A stretch of 64,000 nucleotides of DNA, taken from the NCBI RefSeq assembly GCF_000400465.1, contig NW_008806296.1, forward strand, positions 1 to 64,000, given 5' to 3'. The position numbers were made by a program, and so were the translations under genes. This document shows positions 10,945-22,545 of the stretch, piece by piece. The DNA is from Wallemia ichthyophaga EXF-994. Its lineage: Eukaryota > Basidiomycota > Wallemiomycetes > Wallemiales > Wallemiaceae. Under the pieces are notes generated by a model. The model did not search any database and was not told where the DNA came from. It saw only the letters and a list, made by a program, of their open reading frames with translations. Numbering within the stretch: the stretch's first letter is position 1; each line of letters begins with the position of its first letter.

Positions 10945-12176
10945 ATGGATTCAGATGAAGATCGCAAATATGATTCTAGTGAGTTTGGTGGATTCCAGGG
11001 TTTTTATTATATTCATATCGCATTGCACAGCACACACGCGCCATACACACAACTCAAACGACTCAGACGCTTCTATGGACGAGCAGGGAGACACTATCAA
11101 CAGGCTGCGCAACAAACAGGATTACTACGACCCCGACCAGGACAAAAACCTCAAACGCTCAATCCGCAAAGGATATCGCAGTCTAATTGATAAAGCTGAA
11201 GAACAGAGTGTGGACGTGTCCAACGTTACAGCCAAGCAGCTCACAGCTGAGATGATGAAAGCAAACAGTTTATACGACAACGTACGCGCTCCTCAGGAAG
11301 CCACACTCGATTCACGTTTCCTTATCGTCCAGTCAGAGATGTCAGCTGCGAAGGCACGAGCTATGAAGATTGACGCAGATTCTTTCGATTTGGATGAGTT
11401 CCTAAATCGTTTCAAGAGCGTTGCTGGTGGTTTTAACATTGATGATCATCTCGATCAAGATGTCAATGAGGAAGATGAGCATAATGTCACCATCGATTGG
11501 GGGATCATTAGCAACGTGGCTCTTAAACACACGCGAAGAATTCCTGTCAGTGATTTCATGTACGTGTAGTGTTTATGTAGTGTGTCGGTTATTTTTAACA
11601 CTCATCAAGGCTCGGCACTATCCCAGAAGAGGCGAAAAAGAGGACAAAAAGGGCTACACAGCGTATTAATAAGAATAACGAAGAGAAGACGGCACCAACT
11701 GAGGTTAGTCGGCGTGTTTTGAACAATTTGGCTTGTTTAAAGTGATCACATTCTAACACCCCACATAGATCACAGAAAATGACATACAGAGAGCAGAAAA
11801 TGAAACAACCACGAACGTAAAAAAGATATCTGAGCTACTTGAGCTCGTTGGTGGCGACGATGGGATCAATTTGTTCAAGTTTTTCATCAATCCTGATAAT
11901 TTTGCGCAGTCGGTCGAAAACTTATTTTACGTATCCTTCTTGATAAGAGATGGTCATGCGAGTCTTAGTCAAGATGAGGAGACAAAGGAGATGATACTGT
12001 TGGCGTGTCTCGGACCAACACAGGAAGATTACAAACAAGGACTGAGCAAACAGCAGGTGGTGTTTGAGCTCGACATGGAAACGTGGGAGACAGCTAAGGA
12101 AATGTACAGCATAACGACCACGATTATACCGACGCGTGATACAGAGAGTGATAGTATTAGATTTCTTGTAAGATGA
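10945..12176 (+). CDS. NSE4: Smc5-6 complex kleisin subunit Nse4
   Basis: Delta-kleisin of the Smc5-6 DNA repair complex. Exons 10945-10978, 11067-11559, 11610-11703 and 11769-12176 give exactly 342 residues. Recognisable parts: the N-terminal helix region (YRSLIDKAEE), LDSRFLIVQSEMSAAKARAM, and the winged-helix C-terminal domain with LFKFFINPDNFAQSVENLFY, VSFLIRDG and a following LSKQQVVFELD. The stop overlaps the next upstream-most ATG by ATGA. Confidence 0.85.
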
Positions 12177-12979
12177 CGATCATGTCGATAGTAACTGCAT
12201 TTGTGATATTAATCATGGCGCTGGGGATGACAAAGCCGAAATTTGAACAATTTGAGTGCAAGTGGGTGAACGATACGCAAAAAGGTGTTTATCGAGGTGA
12301 ACGGAAGGGAATGAGGATAGTGAGCAAGACTTTGCACAAGAGCAGCTATGATTTAGGATTGTTTATTGTCGTAGTGGTTGAGCGAAGTGCGGTATTTATC
12401 GGTATATTCCGCCAATTCTTCAGATTATACGGCAAATTGGATATCGCAGTGGATGTACAAGTCGACGAGGACGAGGAGAGTAATGAGGAGAAAGCGCTGA
12501 TACGGGAGCTGGAACATAAGCTAGCACATGATAACAGTAATAAAGAGGGTTCGCAGGTCGAGCTCGATCAACTCCGGCAGAGGAAGAAGACGGTCGACGA
12601 GAGCAACGTTGAGCTTAAGAATGAGATTAAGCAGCTAAGCGATGAGCTTTACAGGATAGATAAACACAACAAGCAATCCACAGATACACAAATACGACTT
12701 GAGAATGAGATTAAGACGTACACGGAGCAAATGGATCGATATAGCAGCGATATAGCAGCGAATGAAGCATATATAGCCACAGTAAGCGTGGAAGATGTAG
12801 ACAAAGAGCTGCTTTCCACTACAAACACGGTCAATCAGCTGCACGCCGACATATCGTCATTATCGAGTCAGTACAATCAGCTGAACGAGCAGCTCAACGC
12901 GAATAGCGCGCCAAACTCTCCGCCGCTTGAATATAACTTATTACCATCTCAATTGTTAGACGACTACGACTATGAATAG
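12173..12979 (+). CDS. Coiled-coil protein of unknown family
   Basis: Open frame of 268 codons; the first ATG overlaps the Nse4 stop (ATGA), so the true start may lie further in. The first 100 residues contain hydrophobic stretches (IVTAFVILIMALGM; LGLFIVVVVERSAVFIGIF), which could be membrane segments or intronic or UTR sequence read through. From residue 105 there is an acidic patch (DEDEESNEEK), then about 110 residues of strong heptad coiled coil, and a short Pro/acidic end (LLPSQLLDDYDYE). I do not recognise it. The coiled-coil half is very likely coding; the N-terminus is doubtful. Confidence 0.6.
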   Translation: MTIMSIVTAFVILIMALGMTKPKFEQFECKWVNDTQKGVYRGERKGMRIVSKTLHKSSYDLGLFIVVVVERSAVFIGIFRQFFRLYGKLDIAVDVQVDEDEESNEEKALIRELEHKLAHDNSNKEGSQVELDQLRQRKKTVDESNVELKNEIKQLSDELYRIDKHNKQSTDTQIRLENEIKTYTEQMDRYSSDIAANEAYIATVSVEDVDKELLSTTNTVNQLHADISSLSSQYNQLNEQLNANSAPNSPPLEYNLLPSQLLDDYDYE

Positions 12980-13200
12980 AATTCATGATGACATCTCTCA
13001 CTTTCCTTGTATATCACCACGCAATCACAGTAAGGTAACGTTCGCGCGGTTTGTTAGGGAGCCAGTCGAACTTCTTGCGGGTGTCACTGCGCCTGACTTT
13101 TAAGCGTGTTCAGCGTGACGTATGATGCATGATACCTAACCGAGATTAAATAACATGAATGAGTTTGGAGGTGGTAAGGTTATCTTAAACCAGAACATCC

Positions 13201-15041
13201 ATGACTAAGACAAACAAACCAGATCCTATTACTCTCTCGCTGTTCTCCAACAGATTCGTCAGCTGCGCTGAGGCAATGAGCAAGTCCCTTCAACAAACGT
13301 CCATCTCTACGAATATCAAAGAACGACTAGACTTCTCGTGGGTTTTTGGCAATTCTGGTCGCATATAGCTAATTACAGCCACACAGATGCGCCGTCTTCT
13401 CTCCTACAGGCGATCTCATCGCCAATTTTCCGAATGTCCCCGTACATCTGGGAGCAATGTCGTATGCGATCAAATACCAAATGAAGTTGCACGAGGGTAA
13501 CATCAATCCGGGTGATGTTCTCATGTCCAACTCCCCAACCGCGGGCGGCTCCCACCTCCCGTGAGTCCGGTGATGATGTCATAGGTTACAAACTCATATA
13601 TCACAGCGACATAACGATAATGACTCCCTGCTTCGATAAGACGACGAATGAGATCATCTTCTTTACTGCCTCCCGTGGCCATCACAGCGACATTGGCGGA
13701 ATTCTGCCTGGGTCGATGCCCCCCAACTCTACCGCGTTGACGGAAGAAGGTGCTGAGATAATCACGTTCAAGATTGTCGAGGGCGGCAAGTGGAATGGCG
13801 CGACACTCTACGACCTGCTCGTCACCCAGCCTGGCAAGGTGGAGGGTAGCAGTGGGTGTCGCAACTACAAGGACGTTGAATCAGATCTCAAAGCGCAGGT
13901 AGCAGCGAACCACAAGGGCATTCAGCTGCTCCACCTGTTGTGCCACGAATTCGGTCTATCACTAGTACAGGAGTACATGTTCCACATCCGCGACAACGCT
14001 GAGTATGCAGTACGCAACCTCCTGCGCACGGTATCTCGCACTACGGGGCAGACTGAGCTATCTGCGGTGGACTATCTCGACGACGGCTCGCCGATAGCTC
14101 TGCACATAACCATCGACAGCGCGTCCGGGAGTGCCACATTCGATTTCAGTGGCACAGGGCCGGAGTTGCGCGGGAACCTGAATGCACCAATCAGCGTAGT
14201 GCACTCAGCGGTAATCTATTGTGCACGCGCAATGCTGGGCGTCGATATACCCCTCAACAGCGGCTGTCTCGCGCCCATCACTATCCACATCCCAGACGGC
14301 TCCCTCCTCTCGCCGTCCCCTGCTGCTGCTGTGTGTGGGGGGAATGTAATGACGTCGCAACGTGTCGTGGATGTCGTGCTGCGCGCATTCGGAGCGGCGG
14401 CGGCGTCGCAGGGCTGCTGCAACAACGTTACCTTTGGTGCGGGTGGGAAGGATCCCCTCACCGGTCACGTCACGCCTGGATGGGGGTACTACGAGACTGT
14501 CGCTGGTGGCTCCGGCGCAACGGAGGAGCAAGATGGCGTTAGTGGCGTGCACGTTCACATGACTAACACACGTATAACCGATCCGGAAATCCTCGAACGC
14601 CGCTATCCTATCCTTCTCCGTCGTTTCGAATTCAGAGAGGGCAGTGGAGGTGTGGGATTGAGGAGAGGAGGTGATGGTGTTGTGCGCGAATATCAACTGT
14701 TGCAGGACCTTCAACTCTCCATCCTTTCGGAAAGAAGAGCGATCAGACCATACGGTTTGCATGGCGGCGGAGACGGCCAGACGGGTCTCAATCTGTGGCT
14801 TAAGAGAGGCGCAGCTGGGGAGAAGGACAGAGTGATAAATCTCGGTGGTAAGGCGACAGCCAAGATGAGTAAGAATGACGTCTTCATCCTCCTCACACCG
14901 GGTGGTGGTGCGTGGGGGGCTGCTGAGGCGACAGAGAAGGTTGCTCGTTCTCAACCTCGAACAGCTAATCGCGGCCTCACCAGTGACTTCGCTCCGAGGG
15001 GCAGTGTATACGATCGACACAGCATGGCTGAGAGTGCCTAA
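13201..15041 (+). CDS. Stand-alone hydantoinase-B (5-oxoprolinase C-terminal) protein
   Basis: Corresponds to the HyuB half of ATP-dependent 5-oxoprolinase, which opens 5-oxoproline in the glutathione cycle. Exons 13201-13337, 13387-13560 and 13607-15041 sum to 581 residues. Motifs: [64 protein letters not shown] and GGSGA. Fungal and animal 5-oxoprolinases are usually HyuA-HyuB fusions of about 1,280 residues. Here an in-frame TAA lies just upstream of the ATG and no HyuA homology precedes it. It may be a true HyuB subunit, a half gene or a remnant. The body is more GC-rich than its neighbours. Confidence 0.85.
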
Positions 15042-15100
15042 AGGGCTTTGTACAAATTACAAGAATTAACGTTAAATTGATTGAAGTGAAATATGCCTGC

Positions 15101-16147
15101 TCATCCAGACACACTGCTCTCGTCATCCTCCTCGAGCCTCACTCTATGCAGCTCGTCGCGCCTCTCGAGGAACTTCTTAGCCGCTGAGTGACCGACGAGG
15201 CAGAGGGGGAGAAGGATCCATCCAGCGACGCAGACGCCGTTTACCGCGAAAGGTTTTGGATGGCGGAGGAATAGAGCGAGGAGGACCCTAAGACGTGAGT
15301 GAGTGGTAAGTTGCAAGTTAAGCGAGTAGCAGTATGAAACGCACCACATATGCGCACCCATCCAGATATGGTCTCCTTTAATCAGCACCACTGCGCATCC
15401 AATGACGAGTGGCAGCGCGAGTGCGCAAACAGCCGCAACTTGATGCCTACCGAACCGCCACGTCGGTGTGCTGAGGTAATCGGCAGCGATAAAGACGGAC
15501 TGGCTGACGTCGACGGCGAGAGTTACGACTGTCCACATACGTATAGGCAGATGCACGAATATGTAGTCAAGTGGACGTGATTTGGTGGGTGCATACTCGA
15601 CGCGACATAGCTGCACATAGAGCAGGGCGAGGTTGATGGATTGAATACCCATAAGCAGAGCAGCGAGTGAGAATGAGCGGAGTATCTAAGTATTTTGGTG
15701 TTTCCTTAGCTCAATTCGGAGTAATTTGCTCACAACTCACCCAACATATCGCCCAGAGCGCATGAACAGCATGGGAGAGGACATATTGGTAGCCGAGGAC
15801 ATTCATAGTATGCTGCGTGGGTTCCTTCTGTGAGGCTACGAAAAGATAGCAGGTTCCTGCTTGTAGTCCGTACAGCAACATCCAGTATATACCTACCATC
15901 GATGCCTGTGAGGGAATTGAGTAAATTGCCGTGAAAACACCCCATTCATACCCACCTTGGGTGTAAGATGCGTATAGAAATCGTCATTTATGTCGCTCAG
16001 ACTGGGTGATATACCGACAGCTGTAATCAGGGAAATTGCTAGCGAAGTGAATGCGCTGAGTGGTGCTATGCCTCGCAATACAAATAGCTTGCGCTGCGTG
16101 CGTGATTCGTTATAAGTATGTTCAGTGGCGCTGCTGTAGCTCTCCAT
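15101..16147 (-). CDS. Polytopic membrane protein, unknown family
   Basis: Four exons, 16147-15956, 15905-15741, 15685-15345 and 15287-15101, give 294 residues with the frame kept at each splice. The product has about seven hydrophobic segments, including IAPLSAFTSLAISLITAVG, YWMLLYGLQAGTCYLFVA and VAAVCALALPLVIGCAVVL, and a charged acidic C-terminal tail (RVRLEEDDESSVSG). The topology recalls fungal seven-helix proteins, but I cannot name a family. The exon structure makes it a confident gene. Confidence 0.75.
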
Positions 16148-16351
16148 TTGGTGGATGTGGTTAAAGAGTGTGATTGTTGTGAGTGAGTTATGTGGTCTTC
16201 GCAGGCTTTCAAAGGACTTTCAAAGCGTATCGTGATATATTCCTCTGCAATCTTCCAAGCCTACGTATGACGTCACTAAGAGAAAACTTTCACGTTCACA
16301 TATAGGGGTAACAACAATACAAACTAGTGATACAAAGTAGCAGTAAACGTA

Positions 16352-17191
16352 TTAAAGATATTCCTTTACCAGGGGATGATTGAGTGCTAGTACTAGATAA
16401 CCACCTAGAGCGAATATCAGGCGTGCTGGGAGTATTGGAAGGAGAATCAAAGTGGCTAACAGCGATACAACTGTATACTTGAGAATACCGTTGCTCTGCT
16501 CAATATCGCTCCAATTAAGCTTGCGATAGATGGGCATGACATAATCAATGCCATCATTTGTCGTTCCCATTAGATTCTGTATCGATTGAAGGTTGAGGTA
16601 GTAGTCAGGGCTAGATGAGTCAGGGAGCTGTGGTTCAGGGGGTGGTTGAGTGGGTTGAGTGGGAGAAGCGGGAAAAGTCGGAGACGTGGGAGACGTGGGT
16701 GAACTAGGTGCTGATGGGTGCTTTGCGGGTGCGTCATCATTATCAACCACTTTTATGTCCTCTTTAGGAAATCTAACAGAGTGATTGTATAAAATGACGC
16801 AAATAAGTGAAAATTGAGGTAGAATAAGGACAAGAGCAGGGTGGAGACAGAGAACAGTCCAAAGGAGGACAACGAGAATGGTAATTGAAGTAGATTTCCA
16901 CAAGATAACGCCCTCCACGGCGTCTAAAATGGCAAACAAAGGACCAGTATTCTGAACAAAGTTACGAAAGTTGAGACTCATAGTTTGTAGATTAAGTGGA
17001 TGCTTGTGGGTTGTTGTGTTTGGTGGTGGCTGCGTGAATGAAACTGAGTTCAGGAGCGAGGAAGTCAAGAAGTTTGCCAGGTATGAATTCGCTTTAGATG
17101 ATTTGTTATCAGATGATTGATTATCAAATCCATCAGAATATTCATTTATTCTCCTTGCGTTTGAAGGCAAGTGGATATCATCACAAGACAT
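16352..17191 (-). CDS. Pex24/Pex28-like peroxisomal membrane peroxin, probable
   Basis: Single-exon ORF of 279 residues. After a Ser/Asn-rich N-terminus comes a membrane hairpin resembling the Pex24p domain (ITILVVLLWTVLCLHPALVL preceded by a Trp-Lys), then a low-complexity linker of Ser-Pro-Thr repeats (about residues 165-195). A second hydrophobic hairpin (YTVVSLLATLILLPILPARL) sits close to the end. A C-terminal dysferlin domain, present in some relatives, is missing. Function in peroxisome size control or ER-peroxisome contact is inferred from this partial resemblance only. Confidence 0.6.
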   Translation of the reverse strand: MSCDDIHLPSNARRINEYSDGFDNQSSDNKSSKANSYLANFLTSSLLNSVSFTQPPPNTTTHKHPLNLQTMSLNFRNFVQNTGPLFAILDAVEGVILWKSTSITILVVLLWTVLCLHPALVLILPQFSLICVILYNHSVRFPKEDIKVVDNDDAPAKHPSAPSSPTSPTSPTFPASPTQPTQPPPEPQLPDSSSPDYYLNLQSIQNLMGTTNDGIDYVMPIYRKLNWSDIEQSNGILKYTVVSLLATLILLPILPARLIFALGGYLVLALNHPLVKEYL

Positions 17192-17324
17192 GACCGTGGT
17201 GGATTAAGAGAGGAGAAGAAGCCTAAGAATATCTACTATTCACACTAGATACACAAGGTACACCAAGTAAACAAAGTATAGGACAACGAGTACTCATTCA
17301 TGGGATAAAATTTGTTTCTACAGT

Positions 17325-17769
17325 TTACTCCTCTGAACGAAGACGTGCAGCTGCGTTTGTGACCTTGACGTTGAGTGCCTTGGCGCTGTTTGAAACGTTA
17401 GTATGCCTTAAAAAATATCCCCAAACAACAAACCCACCGAGCTAAAATTTCGACACGCTTCTTTGAGGAGACGTTGTGAGCAATCTCAGCGGTGAACTTG
17501 CTTGTGTGCATAAGCAAAAGATCAACGTCCTTTACGTTGTTCACAACCACAGTTTTTAAGCCATTTGGACGGAGGTGACGGGTGACCTTGTTTGAACCGA
17601 ATCCAATCTTTGGCATGGTTGGCTGACCCTTGAATCTTCTTCTCATAGCGTTATCGATACCCTTTGGTCTTCTCCATGATGGAGCAACTCTATGGAAGCG
17701 ATCAGACTGGAATCTATTGAAAGAGCCCTTTGTCTTCTTGACAATCTTTGGCTTAATTTGGCTGACCAT
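17325..17769 (-). CDS. RPL32: 60S ribosomal protein L32 (eL32)
   Basis: Large-subunit ribosomal protein eL32. Exons 17769-17438 and 17385-17325 (130 residues, exactly in frame). Family blocks: KIVKKTKGSFNRFQSDRF, SWRRPKGIDNAMRRRFKG, MPKIGFGSNKVTRH and HNVSSKKRVEILARAKALN. The unspliced frame ends early in the 52-nt intron. The leader ends in CAACAG before GGCAAAATGG, so a 5'-UTR intron is likely. Confidence 0.96.
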
Positions 17770-18336
17770 TTTGCCCTGTTGATGTGTGTTAGTGCTGTAT
17801 ACCTTCTTCTCCGTATTTCCCACCCTTCGTTGTCGCTGGGAGTGGAAGAGGCGCTCTTCTCAAATTTGGGTGTCCGCTCTGAGCAATTTTTTCAATCGTC
17901 CATCAAAATTATCTGGGTATAGTGGGTGTTCATGCGTGTATCTTAATTGGCTGTTGTCTCTGCATTTCTTTCCTCTTCAAAATTTTCAACCTTCTCTTGA
18001 AATTCAAACCACCCGCAATGATGTCCTAATGACTCAATTGACTAGCCACTGTTCATGAAAACGTTTCACTAGTCTTCGTGCGGTTTCACGAGCTTTTTCT
18101 GTGCTCACGGCGTATCTGGCTTATCCGTATCAGCACACATTTTGCAATTGTTATTTGTACACGATGAGTGACTAATGCTGCTCCACTGAATACATAAACA
18201 ATATTTAATTGTTTATATTAATAATTTTTGGTAACTATAATCTCATCAGACAGCACTTTGAATCAAGTCATTCATCTGCTCATCTGCTTATTATAAAAAG
18301 TGAGATTACCACGAGATAAACGCTATATTCGGATTT
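17770..18336. promoter_or_regulatory. Divergent promoter region RPL32 / glutaminyl-tRNA synthetase
   Basis: About 570 bases separate RPL32 (minus) and the GlnRS frame (plus). The part next to RPL32 is pyrimidine-rich on the coding strand, as expected for a leader intron. The middle is AT-rich (around 18190-18240). No ORF is supportable. Confidence 0.5.
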
Positions 18337-18351
18337 CTGACATCTTGTTTA

Positions 18352-20899
18352 GTGGTCGACGACTCACTCATCTCTCAATTTGAGTCATTTGGCCTGTCAC
18401 CTGCCAAATCAACGGAATACGCCAAATCAAAGTATTCAACAGTGTTATTGGATAATCTACACCAATTGAACCTAATTGAAACTCATTTGGATGAAAAATT
18501 GGCAACTCTCATCACATCCACAATCACAACAAACAAAGCGTACAACTCTCTCAGCCGCGATAAGAAGCTTTACTTGATTGATAAGATTAGAATTTCTCAC
18601 TTAAAGGAGTCTAATCAGGTTAACGAGGCTGTCGACTATCTCACCCGCAACGACTCTATCAATGAAACTGATTTCAACGCTCACACTGGCGTTGGCGTTG
18701 TTGTCCCAAAGCATCTCATCGAGCAGATCGCTCAAAAGTCGTTAGATCCTGCCTCTGCTACCCTCCCTAACCCTTGGTCCACTCACGGTCTTCTCATCAA
18801 ATCCTTAAAACAAAACAGTCAATTGAAATGGTCTAATCCTCTCGAATTGAAGGGCGTCGTCGATTCCTTGTACACCTCCACATACGGCACCAGAGATGAA
18901 TGCAACAAGCGCCAAAAGGACGCAGCTAAAAACACCCAAAAGACCCCCAACAAACCGTCTCAACCTGTCTCAGAACCCTCTTCAAACATTTTTGAACAGG
19001 GTTTCCTCGGCGCTCTCCATAAACCAGGCGAAAACCCTCAAGTAAAGCCTGAGTTACGCGAGCAGCACTTGAAGGCTACAGGTGGTAAAGTTATCACTCG
19101 TTTCCCTCCAGAACCTAACGGTTTCTTACACATCGGTCACTCTAAAGCTATCACCATCAACTTTGGCTACGCTGATCACTTTAATGGCCACACTTACCTC
19201 CGCTACGACGACACAAACCCTGAAGCCGAAGAGCAAGTCTACTTTGAGTCCATCTTGGAGACTGTCAGGTGGGTCAGCAGTGTGTTTTGCTTCCTCTCAC
19301 TAAAACAAAACATCCAGATGGCTAGGCTTTGAGCCATGGAAAATCACCTACTCGAGTGACTACTTCCCAAAGCTGTATGAGCTTGCAATTGAGCTCATCA
19401 AACGTGGTAAGGCGTATGTCGACCATTCGACGGGTGAGCAAATGCAACAGCAACGTGGCGGTGAAGAGCGTGGTCCCCGTGTGCCTTCCCCATGGCGTGA
19501 GCGTCCTATTAGCGAATCGCTAGACGCTTTCGAGCAAATGCGTCTCGGTGTGTTCCAACCAGGCGAAGCTACACTGCGCATGAAGCAGGATTACACGGAT
19601 GGTAATCCGCAGATGTGGGATCTAGTTGCATACCGTGTACTCAAAGCGCCTCATCACCGCACCGCCGATGCGTGGAAGATTTATCCTACGTACGATTTCA
19701 CTCACTGTCTTGTCGATTCGTTCGAACAAATCAGTCACTCGCTCTGTACAACTGAGTTCGTTCTCAGCAGGGTATCGTATGAGTGGCTCTGTGATGCGCT
19801 CGAGGTGTACAAACCTCGCCAGAGTGAGTACGGGAGGCTGAACATGCAGGGCACGGTCATGTCCAAGCGCAAGATAATGAAGTTGGTCAAAGATGGTCAT
19901 GTCAGAGGATGGGATGATGCTCGTCTCTACACCCTCATTGGACTCAGACGTCGTGGTGTACCGCCATCCGCCATACTATCTTTCGTCAAGTCGCTCGGCG
20001 TCTCTACTGCTGTTTCGTCCATCCAGACAAGCAGGTTCGAGCAGAGTGTTCGCTCCGATCTCGAATCAAAAGCGCCGCGTCTGATGGCTGTTGTCGATCC
20101 ACTAAAACTCGTCATCGACAATGTAGACGAGGATTACTACTTGCAAGTGAAAAAACCATTCCATCCGAAAATATCCTCCTTCGGTGACGCTGCTATCCCC
20201 TTCACTAAGCATGTGTATATGGACAGGAGTGATTTCAGGGTAGATGCCGACGCCAACTACTTCCGTATGGCGCCTGGACGCGTAGTGGGGCTAATGAACG
20301 CGCCTTATCCTGTCAAATGCACTTCGTGGCGTGAGGAGAATGGCAGAGTGACTGAAGTGCATGCCGAGTTGCTCACACCACGCGATGGCGAGAAAGTACC
20401 TAAACCCAAGGCTTATATTCAGTGGGTCGCTCAGCACGCGCCCTCTCACTCGCCAGTGCGCGTCGACGAACTGCGTATCTTCAACCAGCTATTCAAGAGC
20501 GATAATCCTGCAGCAGCACCCGATTTGGTTGCTGATCTTAACCCACACTCTGAGGAGATTGTCCGTGGCGCTCTCGTCGATATCAGTATCTACCAACTAG
20601 CTAAGAATGAACTCAACCATGCTCGTAAATACGCTCAAGATAGAACTGCTACTGCTAAAAAAGACGTTCAGGATAGAGAAATGAGCGCAGAGGAGAAACG
20701 CTCTCCTACGCCTAAACTCACCCCTGATCAACTCATCGGTATGGAGTGCGTTCGCTTCCAGGCTCTCAGAGCTGGTTTCTTTGCACTTGATAAAGACACT
20801 GTATTGAATGCGGCAAATGAAGGCACTGATATTGCTCCACACACCAATGACCGCATCGTCCTTAACAGAATCGTTTCACTCAAGGCTGCAACATCCTAA
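18352..20899 (+). CDS. GLN4: Glutaminyl-tRNA synthetase, cytosolic
   Basis: Class I synthetase charging tRNA-Gln. Exons up to 19268 and from 19318 to 20899 join through AGA (about 832 residues). The N-terminal YqeY-like extension precedes the catalytic core with [19 protein letters not shown] (HIGH box), DDTNPEAEE, and MSKRKI (KMSKS box), then the beta-barrel anticodon domain. No in-frame ATG precedes the conserved start [16 protein letters not shown]: the frame opens after a TGA and offers a CTG at 18337 and a GTG at 18352. Either initiation is non-AUG or a tiny first exon was missed. Function is certain; the 5' end is not. Confidence 0.93.
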
Positions 20900-21026
20900 A
20901 CACTTTTTTTAAACACCAACACCCACACATCTATAAAGAACAAAAGTATATTTATTCATCTAATAACATTACTACTTTACTTTATTAAGATTGGTCTACC
21001 TTGATAAACCTAAAACCAAAACCCGC

Positions 21027-22545
21027 TTACTTGTTCAACATCTTCTTGAGGTGTGCAGTAGAGAAGGACTTTGGACGCTCGAGTGGCATACCCAAAGCTC
21101 TATCCCAGATGAGTTGAGAAGCAACACCAAGTGCTCTAGAAACACCGAAAAGAACTGTGTAAAAGTTCTGTTGGGTGAATCCGTAGTGAGTAAGGAGCAC
21201 ACCAGAGTGTGCATCGACATTTGGCCATGGGTTCTTAGCTTTACCAGCCTCGAGGAGAACACCTGGAACGATGTTGTAAATTTGGTCAACAAGCTTAAAG
21301 TTCTTGTCGCCTTGGAGATGCTTCAATGCAAATTCTCTTTGTGCTTGGTAACGTGGGTCAGTCTTTCTAAGGACAGCGTGACCGTAACCTGGTACAACTT
21401 GACCACCCTTGAGAGTAGACCAGACGTATTCCTTAACCTTCTCATCAGAAGCATCCTCACCGATTTGTGACTTCATCTTGAGGATCCATGAGAGAACTTC
21501 TTGGTTTGCGAGACCGTGGAGTGGACCAGCGAGACCGTTCAATGCAGCTGAGTATGAAAGGAATGGATCGCTCAATGCTGAGCCAACCAAGTGACCAGTG
21601 TGTGCTGAAACATTACCACCTTCGTGATCAGAGTGGATAGTCAAGTAGAGACGCATCAACTCAACGAATTGGTCGTTGTTGCCGTATCCGAGGAGGGTAG
21701 CAAGGTTCTGAGAGTAGTCCTTCTTCAAGTCAATTTGTGCGTGCTTGCCTTCACCGTACACGTTTTGGTAGATACGGCCAGCGATAGTTGGGAGCTTGGC
21801 GATCAAGTCCATAGAGTCCTCGAAGGTGGTGTCCCAGTATTCCTTCTTATTGACACCTTGAGCGTATGCCTTAGCGAAGGCAGAGTCGTGGTTCAAAGCG
21901 GTCACTGCGAGTGAGAATTGTGACATTGGGTGGAGTGACTTTGGACATCTGTCGATAAGTTCTTCGATAAACTTTGGAATTTGAGCTCTAGCTGCCCAGT
22001 CTTCTGAGAGAGCGTTGACTTGCTCTTGGGTTGGGACTTCACCGGTGACCTGGCAAGTGAGTGAGATTGAATTTCTCTAAAGCACTCTTAACTCACAAGC
22101 AAGTGGAATAAAGCTTCTGGTAATGGCTCGTTTCCACCTGGTGCCTTTGGAAGTTGTTCTTGACAGTCTGGGATTGTCAAGCCGCGGAATCTGATACCTG
22201 GGAGAGTGTAAGGATGGATAATGAGCGTGTACGTCATACGAACCCTCTTCAGCATCCAAAACGGATGGTTCCCAAACGAGAGCTTTGATACCGCGCATAC
22301 CACCGTACCTAAAGACATATTAGAACGTATTCGTAGCGCTTCAAATGCTTTTCTTACATTTGGTCGATTGTGTTGTCACCGAATGAGTGCTTCTTCTCCT
22401 CTGCAAGAGCCTTGACCTCTAAAGCTTCCTTTTGGCGCTCTGGGATCAATTCTTGTACTCTTTGCTTAAGAGTGGTCAAACCACGGGCTTGCAAGCCCAA
22501 TCTTTGGTTCAATTGTACATTTCTCGTTGCAAGACGGAAACTCAT
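21027..22545 (-). CDS. CIT1: Mitochondrial citrate synthase
   Basis: Condenses acetyl-CoA with oxaloacetate in the TCA cycle. Exons 22545-22358, 22308-22244, 22197-22097 and 22049-21027 sum to 458 residues. It has an Arg-rich presequence ([19 protein letters not shown]), [17 protein letters not shown], the histidine motifs [17 protein letters not shown] and [14 protein letters not shown], and the terminal active-site Asp in VDAHSGVLL. An upstream in-frame ATG at 22575 would add ten residues. Ala and Leu codons look biased, as for a highly expressed gene. Confidence 0.96.

Noticed and set aside
14205-15020. Long minus-strand ORF opposite the HyuB gene
   Set aside because: Shadow of a GC-rich coding frame; low-complexity Ser/Thr/Arg composition and no domain.
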